DNA of 32,691 bases from Pseudomonadota bacterium (GTDB lineage Bacteria > Pseudomonadota > Gammaproteobacteria > Steroidobacterales > Steroidobacteraceae): positions 1 to 32,691 of the forward strand of contig JAKARC010000026.1 in the NCBI GenBank assembly GCA_021822385.1, given 5' to 3'. A program made the position numbers and the translations under genes. Of this stretch, positions 6,976-15,583 are shown piece after piece (the first letter of the stretch is position 1; every line of letters begins with the position of its first letter). The notes under the pieces are model-generated. The model searched no databases and was not told the origin of the DNA. It worked only from the letters and a program-made list of their open reading frames with translations.

Positions 6976-9867
6976 ATGCGATTCGTGCGACTCCTGTGCC
7001 TTTGTGCCCTGATAGGATCCGTTCCGCTCACTGCCGTTGTTGCAGCGAGTCCCGCCACAGCCCAGCGTTCCCGGCCTTTGCCCGGGGGAACGGTCGTGGC
7101 GGCTCATCTGGCCCGCCGGGCGGCCGCGCTCGAGTCGAACCCGACCTGGGCCGCGACCCTGGCCCGGGTCGTGGGCAGCGTCGTGGCCATCAATTTCAGT
7201 CAGGACCGCGCCTTCGACACCGATGTGAATGAGACCGCCGAGGCGACCGGTTTCGTGGTGGATGCGAAGCGCGGCATCATCCTCACCAACCGGCACGTGG
7301 TGACTCCCGGACCGGTGACCGCAACGGCAACGTTCATCGATCGCGAACAGGTACCGATCTACCCCATCTATTACGATCCGGTGCACGACTTCGGTTTCTA
7401 CCGGTACAACCCGAAGCTGTTGCGTTACATCCACCCGAAGTCGCTGCCGCTCGATCCGCAGGGCGCGCGGGTGGGACGGGAAATCCGTGTGATCGGCAAC
7501 AATGCCGGTGAGCGGCTGTCGATCCTGGCCGGCACGCTCGCGCGCCTGCACCGCTCGGCTCCGTATTACGGCTTCGGCAATTACAACGACTTCAATACTT
7601 TCTACCTGCAGGCCGCCTCGGACACCTCGGGCGGATCGTCCGGCTCGCCCGTGATCGATATCCGCGGGCAGGTGGTTGCGCTCAACGCCGGCGGGGCGCA
7701 AAACTCCGCCTCGAGCTTCTATCTGCCCCTTTGGGCGGTCAAGCGGGCGCTGAAGCTGATCGAGGCCGGGCGGCCGATTCCGCGCGGGACGCTCTACACC
7801 GTCTTTCAATACACGCCGTTCTACAAGCTGCAGCGGCTGGGTCTGCCGGCCTCGGTCGAAACGGCCGTGCGCCGGGTCTTTCCGCAGCGCACCGGCATGT
7901 TGGTGGTGGGCACCGTGTTGGCGGGGTCCCCGAGCGCGCGCGCGTTGCGGCCCGGGGACATTCTCGTCAAGGTCAACGGTCGATACGTCACCACATTCCA
8001 GCCCCTTGAACGCATTCTCGATGACTCGGTCGGCCGTAGCGTGACTCTGCAGCTCGAGCGTGGCGGCCGTTCGTTCTCCGTGACCCTGCCCGTCGGCAAT
8101 CTGTATGCCGTCACTCCCAAGGCGTACGTGCAATTCGGCAACGCCGTGGTGAACACACTGTCCTATGAGATGGCCTTGCAGCTGAACGTGCCGGCGCGCG
8201 GGGTCTGGGTGGCCAATCCAGGTTTCGTGTTCGGCGCGGCCGGGATTCCGCGCGGCGCGGTCATCCATGCCATCGACGGCAAGCCGATCGCGAATCTGCT
8301 GCAGTTTCGCGCTGCGCTCGCCCAACTGGCGAGCGGGCAATACGCCACGGTGCGGTTCACGCTCCCGGCCGACCCGAACAATACGCATCTGGCGTACTTC
8401 CGTATGGACCGACGCTGGTTTCCCGCCGAATACTGCGTGCGTGACGACAAGCTGCACGCCTGGCCCTGCACGCCGCTCGCGCCGGGACCGCGGCCGACGC
8501 CGCCGCCGGTGCGTTCGACCGACTATCCGGTCTACCGCAATCCGCTGCTCACCCGCATGGCCCACTCGCTCGTATCGGTGGCGTTCAGCATGCCGTACTC
8601 GGTCTCGGGAGTGACCGAACATTACTATCACGGAACGGGTCTGGTGGTGGACGCGAAGCGCGGCTGGGTCGTGGTCGATCGCAACACGGTGCCGGTCCCG
8701 CTCGGGGACGTGACCGTGACGTTTGCGGGCACGGTGCAGGTGCCGGGACACGTCGTGTATGTGAGTCCCATCCACAATCTTGCCGTCGTTGCCTACGATC
8801 CGCGCCTGATTGGATCGACGCCGGTGCGTACCGCCACGCTCCTGCCGCGGCGACTTGAGCCGGGCGAGCGGGTCCACGTGATCGGGATCGGCCCGAACAA
8901 CAACCTGCACGCGCGTGTCACGCACGTCTCGAGCATCGAGCCGCTGCAGCTGCCGCTGTCGCGCACGGCCTTGTTCCGCGATACCAACATCAAGACCATC
9001 CAGCTGGTCAATCCACCGGACAACTTCGATGGTGTGCTCGCCAACCGGCACGGCGATGTGCTGGGATTGTGGTCGAGCTTCGCATTCGACACCGCCAACG
9101 GCATCGGCCAGGACCTGCAGGGCGTGCCCATCGCGCTCGTCAAGTCTATGGTCGACCGCCTGCGCGACCACCGTCCGCTGCATTCGCTCGATGTGGAGTT
9201 CGCGCTCACCGGACTGTCGCGTGCGCGTCTGATCGGCCTGTCGAACGCATGGGCCGCGCGGATCGCGGCACACAGCGGCACGAGCCGGGCCGTACTGACC
9301 GTGGTGCGGACGGCCGGCGGCTCTGCGGCGCAGCGGCTGCTCGAGCCGGGCGACCTGCTGCTTGCGATCGACGGACATGTGGTGACCGGGTTTCAGCAGG
9401 TTGAGCACGACACGGCCAATCGGCGCGACGTCCAGCTGACGATCTGGCGGGGCGGTCGGGCATTGTCGTTGACCGTACCGACGGTGCAACTGTCCGGCGA
9501 CCGCCTGCACCGCGTGCTCGAGTGGGCCGGGGCAACGATTCAGGCCCCCTTCCAGTCCCTGCTCGCGCAGCGCGGAATACCGCCCGTTGGAGTGTATGTC
9601 GATGATTTCGCATACGGCTCGCCGGCGGCACGCTATGGACTGTTTCCGGGGCTGCGCATCGTCGCGGTCAATGGTCAACCGACGCCCAATCTCAGCGCCT
9701 TCGTGCGGATCGTTTCCCGGCAACCGAATCACGCCTCAGTGCGTCTCACGGCGATCGCCTGGAACAATTCGATCAGAGAGGTCACGCTGACGCTCGACGA
9801 TCATTACTGGCCGGGATACGAGCTGCTCAGCACGCCGCGGGGCTGGGTGCGCCGGGCGCTCAATTAA
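6976..9867 (+). CDS. Exported tandem HtrA/Nma111-like serine protease with degenerate second protease domain
   Basis: A 963-residue protein with a signal peptide (hydrophobic core about 4-23, likely cut near ASPATA). It then has two repeated halves. Half 1 is a trypsin-like domain with an intact triad: H107 in TNRHVV, D138 in PVHDFGF and S222 in GGSSGSPV. PDZ modules follow (GSPSARALRPGDILVKVNG, and a second around VIHAIDGKPI). Half 2 repeats the fold (GTGLVVDAKRG mirrors ATGFVVDAKRG), but the triad positions read N570, N601 and F684, so it should be inactive. More PDZ segments follow (RLLEPGDLLLAIDG; GLFPGLRIVAVNGQP). The layout resembles yeast Nma111/Ynm3. A periplasmic quality-control role is inferred. 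ATG 6976 is preferred over 6973 because GGAG (6967-6970) is then five bases away. Confidence 0.85.
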   Translation: MRFVRLLCLCALIGSVPLTAVVAASPATAQRSRPLPGGTVVAAHLARRAAALESNPTWAATLARVVGSVVAINFSQDRAFDTDVNETAEATGFVVDAKRGIILTNRHVVTPGPVTATATFIDREQVPIYPIYYDPVHDFGFYRYNPKLLRYIHPKSLPLDPQGARVGREIRVIGNNAGERLSILAGTLARLHRSAPYYGFGNYNDFNTFYLQAASDTSGGSSGSPVIDIRGQVVALNAGGAQNSASSFYLPLWAVKRALKLIEAGRPIPRGTLYTVFQYTPFYKLQRLGLPASVETAVRRVFPQRTGMLVVGTVLAGSPSARALRPGDILVKVNGRYVTTFQPLERILDDSVGRSVTLQLERGGRSFSVTLPVGNLYAVTPKAYVQFGNAVVNTLSYEMALQLNVPARGVWVANPGFVFGAAGIPRGAVIHAIDGKPIANLLQFRAALAQLASGQYATVRFTLPADPNNTHLAYFRMDRRWFPAEYCVRDDKLHAWPCTPLAPGPRPTPPPVRSTDYPVYRNPLLTRMAHSLVSVAFSMPYSVSGVTEHYYHGTGLVVDAKRGWVVVDRNTVPVPLGDVTVTFAGTVQVPGHVVYVSPIHNLAVVAYDPRLIGSTPVRTATLLPRRLEPGERVHVIGIGPNNNLHARVTHVSSIEPLQLPLSRTALFRDTNIKTIQLVNPPDNFDGVLANRHGDVLGLWSSFAFDTANGIGQDLQGVPIALVKSMVDRLRDHRPLHSLDVEFALTGLSRARLIGLSNAWAARIAAHSGTSRAVLTVVRTAGGSAAQRLLEPGDLLLAIDGHVVTGFQQVEHDTANRRDVQLTIWRGGRALSLTVPTVQLSGDRLHRVLEWAGATIQAPFQSLLAQRGIPPVGVYVDDFAYGSPAARYGLFPGLRIVAVNGQPTPNLSAFVRIVSRQPNHASVRLTAIAWNNSIREVTLTLDDHYWPGYELLSTPRGWVRRALN

Positions 9868-9893
9868 GGCGCGCGGGGAGCAAGACGCGCACC

Positions 9894-10895
9894 GTGACAG
9901 CGGCGCCGGAAGACGTGCAGGCTGCGGTGCGCGCATTGCGTGCCGGTGAGTTGGTGGCCTTCCCCACCGAGACCGTCTACGGACTCGGTGCGGATGCGCG
10001 CAATCCAACCGCGGTGCGGCGCATCTTCGCGCTCAAGGGCCGGCCCGCGCGGCATCCGGTGATCGTGCATCTCGCCAGTGCGCAAGAACTGACCGAGTGG
10101 GCCGCGCAGGTGCCACCGTCTGCGCAACGCCTGGCCGAGCGCTTCTGGCCGGGTCCACTGACACTGGTGCTGCGACGGGCGCCCACAGTCGATGACAGCA
10201 TTACCGGCGGTCAGGAGACCGTCGCGGTGCGAGTACCAGCGCATCCCATGGCCCGGCAACTGCTTGCGGCCTTCCGCGGTGGCATTGCCGCGCCATCGGC
10301 GAATCGGTATGGGCGGCTCTCGCCCACGTGTGCCGCCCATGTACGCCAGGAGTTCGGCGCGGCGGTCCAGGTGGTGCTCGACGGGGGGGTCTGTTCGATC
10401 GGTCTGGAGTCGACTATCGTCTCGGTCGTGGACGACGCGGCGCGGCTGCTGCGTCCGGGACGCATCACGGCCGGAGAGATTCGTGCGCTCATCGGCGATC
10501 TGAATGTCGGTGCCGACGCGTTCTCGCCGCGGGTGCCCGGCAGCACCGCGGCGCATTATGCCCCGTCGACGCCGCTCAGCATCGTGCCGGCCGCAGCAAT
10601 CGAGACGAGCAGCGTGGCACTCGCCGCCGGCGGCCGGCGGGTCGCGGTCCTGGCCTGGCGGGCGCCGCCGCACAGCGCGCAGTTGCCGGCGATTTGGATC
10701 AACGCTGGCGCGCAGGCCGAGCGCTACGCGCACGACCTGTATGCCCATCTGCGCGCGCTCGATGCGGCCGGTTGCGAGCGCATCCTGGTGCAGGAAGTGC
10801 CGGACGGCGAGGCCTGGGCCGCTGTGCGTGATCGACTGAGCCGTGCGGCGGCCGGAGCCGGCGCGACTCCGACCGACGACGCCAAGGCACCATGA
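9894..10895 (+). CDS. L-threonylcarbamoyladenylate synthase, long Sua5 type
   Basis: A 333-residue YrdC/Sua5-family protein. The N-terminal YrdC domain shows FPTETVYGLGADA, LKGRPARHPVIVHL, FWPGPLTL and APSANRYGRLSPT, then LDGG...GLESTIV and LLRPGRIT. The remaining ~130 residues form the Sua5 C-terminal domain, beginning near PGSTAAHYAPSTPL, so this is the two-domain form rather than the short TsaC/YrdC. It makes threonylcarbamoyl-AMP from threonine, bicarbonate and ATP for t6A at tRNA position 37. The start is GTG; GGGGAG lies 13 bases upstream, rather far. The decarboxylase gene follows after four bases, suggesting cotranscription. Confidence 0.93.
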   Translation: MTAAPEDVQAAVRALRAGELVAFPTETVYGLGADARNPTAVRRIFALKGRPARHPVIVHLASAQELTEWAAQVPPSAQRLAERFWPGPLTLVLRRAPTVDDSITGGQETVAVRVPAHPMARQLLAAFRGGIAAPSANRYGRLSPTCAAHVRQEFGAAVQVVLDGGVCSIGLESTIVSVVDDAARLLRPGRITAGEIRALIGDLNVGADAFSPRVPGSTAAHYAPSTPLSIVPAAAIETSSVALAAGGRRVAVLAWRAPPHSAQLPAIWINAGAQAERYAHDLYAHLRALDAAGCERILVQEVPDGEAWAAVRDRLSRAAAGAGATPTDDAKAP

Positions 10896-10899
10896 GCCC

Positions 10900-12081
10900 A
10901 TGAGCATGCGCGAGAAGCCCTTCATCGACCCGTTCCAACCGGCGCAGATCCGCCGTCTGGTGCGCGAGTTCGGCTCGCCACTGCTCATCCTCGACTGTGA
11001 ACGGGTGCGGGTGCAGATGCGCAGGCTCCGTGCCGCGCTGCAACGTGTCGATCTGCATTACGCGCTGAAGCCGATGCCGCATGCGGCCGTCGTTCAGACT
11101 GTCCTTGCCGAGGGCGGTTGCCTCGATCTGGCCACGACCGGCGAGGTGCAGCTGGTGCGCCGCCTGGGTGTAGATCCCGCGCGCTGCATCCATACACACC
11201 CCATCAAACGTCCCCAGGACATCCACAATGCCCTCGAGTTCGGCGTGCGCACCTTCGTGGCCGACAATCCCGACGAGGTACGCAAGTTCGAGCGCTTTGC
11301 CGACCGCGCGGAACTGCTGCTGCGAGTTTCATTCCGCAGCCCCGGGGCCGTGTGCGATCTGTCGCGAAAGTTCGGCTGTGATCCACAGGACGTGCTGGCA
11401 TTGGCGCAGCTCGCCGCCGAGCTCGGCATCGTCGTGCGCGGACTGTCGTTTCACGTCGGCTCGCAGGCGGGCGATTCCGCCAAGCACCTCGAGGCCATTC
11501 ACGCGTGCACCACGTTGATGGCCGCAGGCCGGCGCCGCAAGCTCGGTCTCCTTGACACGCTCGACATCGGCGGTGGCTTCCCCATCGACTACGCGCAGCC
11601 CGCCCAGGACATCGAGCGATTCTGCGCGCCGCTGCGCGCGGCGCTTGCTGAGCTTCCCAAGCGTGTGCGGGTGATCGCCGAGCCCGGCCGATTCATCGTC
11701 GGGCCCGCGGCGATCGGTGTTGCCTCAGTGATGGGCCGTGCGCGCCGCGAGGGGCACTGGTGGTATTACCTCGATGACGGGTTGTACGGTTCCTTCAGCG
11801 GTCAGCTGTACGACCATGCGCGCTATCCGGTCGAGCCGTTGCGGGATGCCGAGGAGCGCCTGCCGTCGGTGCTGGCCGGTCCGACTTGCGACAGCATCGA
11901 TGTGATCGCCGAGAATCTGATGCTGCCGAAGCTCGAGACGGGCGACCTGATCGTCGGGCGCGCGATGGGCGCGTATACCTGGGCGAGCGCCTCGGAGTTC
12001 AATTTCTTCCCCAAGGCGACCGTGGTCGCCGTCAATCTCACGCCCGGGGACGGCGGCACGGTGCTGCCGTACCCGCTGTAA
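10900..12081 (+). CDS. Type III PLP-dependent ornithine/lysine decarboxylase
   Basis: A 393-residue alanine-racemase-fold decarboxylase of the eukaryotic-ODC-like class. The PLP lysine is K57 in HYALKPMPH; GLSFHVGSQ, LDIGGGFP and AEPGRFIVG are the barrel motifs; C330 in GPTCDSID is the catalytic cysteine donated across the dimer. The C-terminus has MGAYTWASASEFNFF. Family members make putrescine from ornithine, and some also make cadaverine from lysine. The YALKP version resembles bacterial enzymes of mixed lysine/ornithine specificity, so I do not assign a single substrate. The ATG lies four bases after the tsaC-type gene, with a second ATG two codons later and no strong Shine-Dalgarno. Confidence 0.88.
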   Translation: MSMREKPFIDPFQPAQIRRLVREFGSPLLILDCERVRVQMRRLRAALQRVDLHYALKPMPHAAVVQTVLAEGGCLDLATTGEVQLVRRLGVDPARCIHTHPIKRPQDIHNALEFGVRTFVADNPDEVRKFERFADRAELLLRVSFRSPGAVCDLSRKFGCDPQDVLALAQLAAELGIVVRGLSFHVGSQAGDSAKHLEAIHACTTLMAAGRRRKLGLLDTLDIGGGFPIDYAQPAQDIERFCAPLRAALAELPKRVRVIAEPGRFIVGPAAIGVASVMGRARREGHWWYYLDDGLYGSFSGQLYDHARYPVEPLRDAEERLPSVLAGPTCDSIDVIAENLMLPKLETGDLIVGRAMGAYTWASASEFNFFPKATVVAVNLTPGDGGTVLPYPL

Positions 12082-12093
12082 TACGTTCCGGGC

Positions 12094-12942
12094 TTATTGC
12101 GGCATGCGCGCGATCAGCGCGCGCAGGCGTCGCAGCTTCGCCTCGATGATCGCCGCATTGCGCGGGCCCATGCGCAACAGCAGCTTCTGACCGGCCGGCA
12201 ATGCCTCGAGCTGTGGATTGGCAAACTGCCAGAACACGTGCGGGCGGACCAGGCGGATCGGGCCGCTCACCGCCGGTGTGGCGAGCATGCTGTCGATGGC
12301 CTCGACCAGACGGTCATTGAAGTACTTGTGCGGATAGCCCAGGCTCTCGTAGGCTTGCTGAAAGAGCGGATAGAGCCGGAAATAAAGCTGCGCCAGCGCC
12401 TTCACTCTGATGCGGCTCACGATCGCGACGAACGGCGCATAGCGCGCATAGTTGCGCGCACTCAGCACCGTGATGGCGCCCTGGCGGTCCACGAGGGTCT
12501 TCCCCGGCGTGGGCTGGACCGGACGCAGGTGTGCTGCCACCTTCGCCCGCGGCAGGTTGTCGACCGTCACGACGATGCGGCGGATGACGTTCTTCGGCAC
12601 CAGAAAGCGCGCCACCGCCGGATGGCCGATGAGCCGATTCAATGCGCTGAGTATCAGCGCATCACTGTGATTGAGTGGTGGCAGCGGTGCGGCGTGCGCC
12701 GCTGTAGCCTGCGCCGGTATCGGGTGTCGGATCGCGGGCGTACTGCTCGGCAGCGGCGTTGGCGCCGGTGTTGGCTGCGCCGCCACCGGCGCTGCGGGAA
12801 TGGCCGCAGCCGGCTGCGGCCGCCGCGGCGTGCGCATACGGTAATAGATGCCCACCCCGATCAATGCGGCAGCGATGACGGCCGCCGCGCCCCAGATGAC
12901 CTTGTTGCGGAAGGATTCTTCCGGGTCGGTTTTGTTCCACAT
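12094..12942 (-). CDS. DUF3014 family membrane-anchored protein
   Basis: A 282-residue protein with a short charged N-terminus, one transmembrane helix at about 15-34, and a long Pro/Ala-rich linker (about 36-85). A C-terminal domain of roughly 190 residues contains LPPLNHSDALILSAL, FLVPKNVIRRIVVTVDNLPRAKV, YARYAPFVAIV and LGYPHKYFNDRLVEAID. These match my recollection of DUF3014, a proteobacterial family of unknown function. Topology predicts a small cytoplasmic N-terminus and a periplasmic domain. It is divergent from def (44-base gap) and convergent with the decarboxylase gene (12-base gap). No function is proposed. Confidence 0.8.
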   Translation of the reverse strand: MWNKTDPEESFRNKVIWGAAAVIAAALIGVGIYYRMRTPRRPQPAAAIPAAPVAAQPTPAPTPLPSSTPAIRHPIPAQATAAHAAPLPPLNHSDALILSALNRLIGHPAVARFLVPKNVIRRIVVTVDNLPRAKVAAHLRPVQPTPGKTLVDRQGAITVLSARNYARYAPFVAIVSRIRVKALAQLYFRLYPLFQQAYESLGYPHKYFNDRLVEAIDSMLATPAVSGPIRLVRPHVFWQFANPQLEALPAGQKLLLRMGPRNAAIIEAKLRRLRALIARMPQ

Positions 12943-12972
12943 CGGGCGTCACTCCACAGGACCGTGAATTAT

Positions 12973-12983
12973 TGTACTGTACA
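12973..12983. repeat. Short palindrome TGTACTGTACA between the DUF3014 gene and def
   Basis: Two 5-base arms, TGTAC and GTACA, flank a central T. The element ends three bases before the def ATG and sits in the 44-base divergent spacer, where an operator could act. It is not a recognised LexA or Fur site, and a palindrome this short may be chance. Confidence 0.4.
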
Positions 12984-12986
12984 CCC

Positions 12987-13517
12987 ATGTCTATCCGACA
13001 GGTCCTGAAGATGGGCGAGCCACTGCTGCGGCAGGTGGCAGCGCCGGTGGAGCGCTTCGACGCGCAGCTCGACGCCCTGGTGCGCGACATGCATGACACC
13101 ATGCGGGCGCTGAACGGTGCAGGACTCGCCGCACCGCAGATCGGCGTCGGACTGCGCGTCGTGATCTTCGAGGTGGCGGACAACCCGCGCTATCCACATC
13201 TGTCGCCGGTCCCATACACGGTGCTGATCAATCCCGAGCTGACGCCTCTCGGCAGCGAACAGTCCGAAGGCTGGGAAGGCTGCCTGTCGGTGCCCGGATT
13301 GCGCGGGCTCGTGCCGCGCTACACCCATCTGCGCTACCGCGGCGTCGATCTGCAGGGCGCGCCGATCGATCGGACCGTCCAGGGCTTCCACGCGCGGGTG
13401 GTGCAGCATGAGGTGGATCACCTCGATGGCATCCTCTATCCGCAACGCATCGTGGACCTGCGCAACTTTGGATTCGAGGCAGCGCTCGGCACACAGATGT
13501 CGCCGATGCCCGACTGA
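12987..13517 (+). CDS. def: Peptide deformylase
   Basis: A 176-residue deformylase that removes the formyl group from nascent proteins. All three family motifs are present: motif 1 GAGLAAPQIG, motif 2 EGCLSVPG (metal-binding Cys) and motif 3 QHEVDHLDG (two metal-binding His and the catalytic Glu). The ATG at 12987 gives the standard N-terminus MSIRQVLKMGEPLLR; a TTG at 12972 is also in frame but less likely. The gene is not followed by fmt, its common partner. A short palindrome lies just before the start, and no clear Shine-Dalgarno is visible. Confidence 0.95.
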   Translation: MSIRQVLKMGEPLLRQVAAPVERFDAQLDALVRDMHDTMRALNGAGLAAPQIGVGLRVVIFEVADNPRYPHLSPVPYTVLINPELTPLGSEQSEGWEGCLSVPGLRGLVPRYTHLRYRGVDLQGAPIDRTVQGFHARVVQHEVDHLDGILYPQRIVDLRNFGFEAALGTQMSPMPD

Positions 13518-13526
13518 CACGGTTGT

Positions 13527-13545
13527 CGGGAGGCGCACTCCCGAG
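13527..13545. terminator. Hairpin between convergent def and yebC-family genes
   Basis: A perfect 7-bp stem TCGGGAG (13527-13533) and CTCCCGA (13539-13545) encloses a GCGCA loop in the 36-base gap between two converging stop codons. There is no T tract on either side, so it may act bidirectionally but weakly. Confidence 0.45.
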
Positions 13546-13553
13546 GGATACGG

Positions 13554-14276
13554 TCAGGCGAGGGTATGAAAGACCCGCTGCACGTCCTCATCCTGTTCCA
13601 GCTTGTCGATGAGGGTGAGCACTTCCTGCGCCTGCGCCTCGGGCAGCTCGGTCGGGACGGCACAGATGTATTCATGTTCGGCCGACAGCGGCGTGATGCC
13701 GCGCGCTTCGAGCGCCTCCTGCAGCTTGCCGAAGTCCTCGAACGCGCCGCGGATCACGAGCTGCGGCTCGCCCTTCTCCCCGGTGCTCTCGCCCATCTCC
13801 TCCAGGCCGTGATCGATCAGGTACAGCTCGAGGTCGTCTGCGTCGATTCCGGCCGGATCGAGCCGGAAAACGCCCATGTGCTTGAACAGGAACGCGACAC
13901 TGCCGGAAGTGGCAAGGTTGCCGCCGTTTTTCGTTACGATATTGCGCACCGCCGCTACCGTGCGGGTCGGATTGTCGGTTGCGGTCTCCACCAGCAGTGC
14001 CACGCCATGGGGTGCATAGGCCTCATAGAGCACTTGCTGGTAGTGCGCCGCGTCCCGGCCGCTCGCGCGCTTGATCGCCGCTTCGATCTTGTCCTTCGGC
14101 ATGTTCACGGCGCGCGCGTTCTGGATCACGCGGCGCAGTGCCGGATTGCCCGCGGGGTCGGTCCCACCCGCCTTGACCGCCATGGTGATGTCCTTGGCGA
14201 TGCGCGCGAACTGCTTGGCCATGCGGTTCCAGCGCGCAAACATGGTGTGTTTGCGGACCTCGAATATGCGTCCCAT
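13554..14276 (-). CDS. YebC/PmpR-family protein (transcription or translation regulator)
   Basis: A 240-residue YebC-family protein. The characteristic N-terminal helical part is present ([16 protein letters not shown] and [28 protein letters not shown]), followed by [29 protein letters not shown] and a [14 protein letters not shown] segment. Members have been described as DNA-binding regulators and, more recently, as ribosome-associated factors easing polyproline stalling, so the role stays open. The N-terminus reads [21 protein letters not shown], as in the YeeN-like subgroup, rather than the MAGHSKW of classical YebC. The usual ruvC-ruvA-ruvB neighbours are absent; the desaturase gene lies 32 bases upstream on the same strand. 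Confidence 0.92.
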   Translation of the reverse strand: MGRIFEVRKHTMFARWNRMAKQFARIAKDITMAVKAGGTDPAGNPALRRVIQNARAVNMPKDKIEAAIKRASGRDAAHYQQVLYEAYAPHGVALLVETATDNPTRTVAAVRNIVTKNGGNLATSGSVAFLFKHMGVFRLDPAGIDADDLELYLIDHGLEEMGESTGEKGEPQLVIRGAFEDFGKLQEALEARGITPLSAEHEYICAVPTELPEAQAQEVLTLIDKLEQDEDVQRVFHTLA

Positions 14277-14308
14277 GCGAGCGGACCGGGGGTGGGACTA
14301 GGGCGTGC

Positions 14309-15478
14309 TCAGGCGAGCTGCGCCTGCAACATGCGCAGCCGCCGCCGCTGCAGACGCAGGCGTTGCTCGAGCTCCTGCAAGCGCAGCTGGAAGGTGGTCT
14401 GCTCCCAATGCTCGACGACCACACGCTTCTTTTCAGTGAGCCATTGTTCCTTGATCTTGGCCCATTCCGCCACCGCCGTCAGGAAGCTCTCGTATTCGCT
14501 CGCAATGTGCTGACGGAGCTCCTGGATACGCGTGGGCGCCGCAGTGCTGGCGGCTCGCGCCAGCAGGTTCTCGGCGCGCGCAAACTGCATGGCCAGCAAG
14601 GCGCGCTGAATCTGAAAGACCGGGGTGCGCTTGAGCTTGCGCGTCAGACCCACGAACTGCAATCCGGCGATCAGCCACTTGGTGGGATCCCATTGCCACC
14701 AGCGCACGCCGTTGCGGTAATCGTGCGCGAAGTTGTGATGGAAATTGTGGTAGCCCTCGCCAAAGGTCAGCACGGCCAGCACCGGGTTGTCGCGGGCGGT
14801 GTTCTCCTCCGAGTAGGGCCGCGAGCCCCACATGTGCGCCAGCGAGTTGATGAAGAACGTGAAGTGATGGCTCAGCACCAGCCGCAGCACTCCGGCGAGC
14901 AGGAAGGTGGCCCAGAGGTGACCGGTCAGCGCGCCAATGAGCAGCGGTAGCCCGAGATTGGTCGCGAGCGCAAGCAGCACGTAGTGACGATGCTGGAAAG
15001 CGAGCATGCGATCGCGGCGCAGATCCGGAATGTTCGTGAAGTTTTCCACGCCGCTGGGATACTCGCGCACCATCCAGCCGATGTGCGAAAACCAGAAGCC
15101 GCGCCGGGCCGAATAAGGGTCGAGCTGTTCGTCATCGACGTTCAGGTGATGGCGGCGGTGGCCGCTGCACCAGACCCAGGCGCTGTTCTGCAATGCCATG
15201 GTGCCGAAGACCAGGAACAGAAGCCGCACGCTCCAATGCGCCTCGTAGGTGCGATGGGCCCACAGCCGATGGTAACCGGCGGTGATCGACAGCTCATTCG
15301 CCGCGAGGAAAACTCCAAAGACGATCCAGGCCGAGAGCGGAAAACCGTGGGTGAGCCCGTACCATGGCACGACCGTGACGGCGACCAGAAAAGTCAATGA
15401 AAACAGGATGATATTGGTCCAGACCAGAGGCGCGGACGGATCAACGGGGGGCTGGGTCGAGGCGGAGGCGTGCGTCAT
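14309..15478 (-). CDS. Membrane acyl-CoA/acyl-lipid delta-9 desaturase
   Basis: A 389-residue fatty acid desaturase of the stearoyl-CoA type. The three histidine boxes that bind the di-iron centre are HRLWAH (70-75), HRRHH (107-111) and HNFHH (244-248). Hydrophobic stretches at about 20-38, 49-65, 84-101 and 160-200 fit a four-helix membrane core. The last ~110 residues are charged, helical and heptad-like (ending LRLQELEQRLRLQRRRLRMLQAQLA-like), predicting a cytosolic coiled coil. It would introduce a double bond into membrane acyl chains, relevant to fluidity. The ATG at 15478 is chosen; a TTG two codons upstream is also possible. Confidence 0.9.
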   Translation of the reverse strand: MTHASASTQPPVDPSAPLVWTNIILFSLTFLVAVTVVPWYGLTHGFPLSAWIVFGVFLAANELSITAGYHRLWAHRTYEAHWSVRLLFLVFGTMALQNSAWVWCSGHRRHHLNVDDEQLDPYSARRGFWFSHIGWMVREYPSGVENFTNIPDLRRDRMLAFQHRHYVLLALATNLGLPLLIGALTGHLWATFLLAGVLRLVLSHHFTFFINSLAHMWGSRPYSEENTARDNPVLAVLTFGEGYHNFHHNFAHDYRNGVRWWQWDPTKWLIAGLQFVGLTRKLKRTPVFQIQRALLAMQFARAENLLARAASTAAPTRIQELRQHIASEYESFLTAVAEWAKIKEQWLTEKKRVVVEHWEQTTFQLRLQELEQRLRLQRRRLRMLQAQLA

Positions 15479-15583
15479 GGGCAAGAGCGCTCGGAGGTAG
15501 TAGGGGAACCCTCGCTGACGATATCACGTTCCGCCGTCCCGCGGCACTGGCATCAGCCCCACGGTCTGTGCGCACCGTCCCGC

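Noticed and set aside
6898-9732. A very long open frame on the minus strand opposite the double protease gene
   Set aside because: It lies antisense to a protein with clear domains and catalytic motifs, has no recognisable motif of its own and is rich in Arg/His/Gln, as expected when high-GC codons are read backwards.
14309-14640. The coiled-coil tail of the desaturase as a novel fused domain
   Set aside because: From memory, gammaproteobacterial desaturases of about 390 residues commonly carry such a C-terminal helical region, so it is not clearly unusual.
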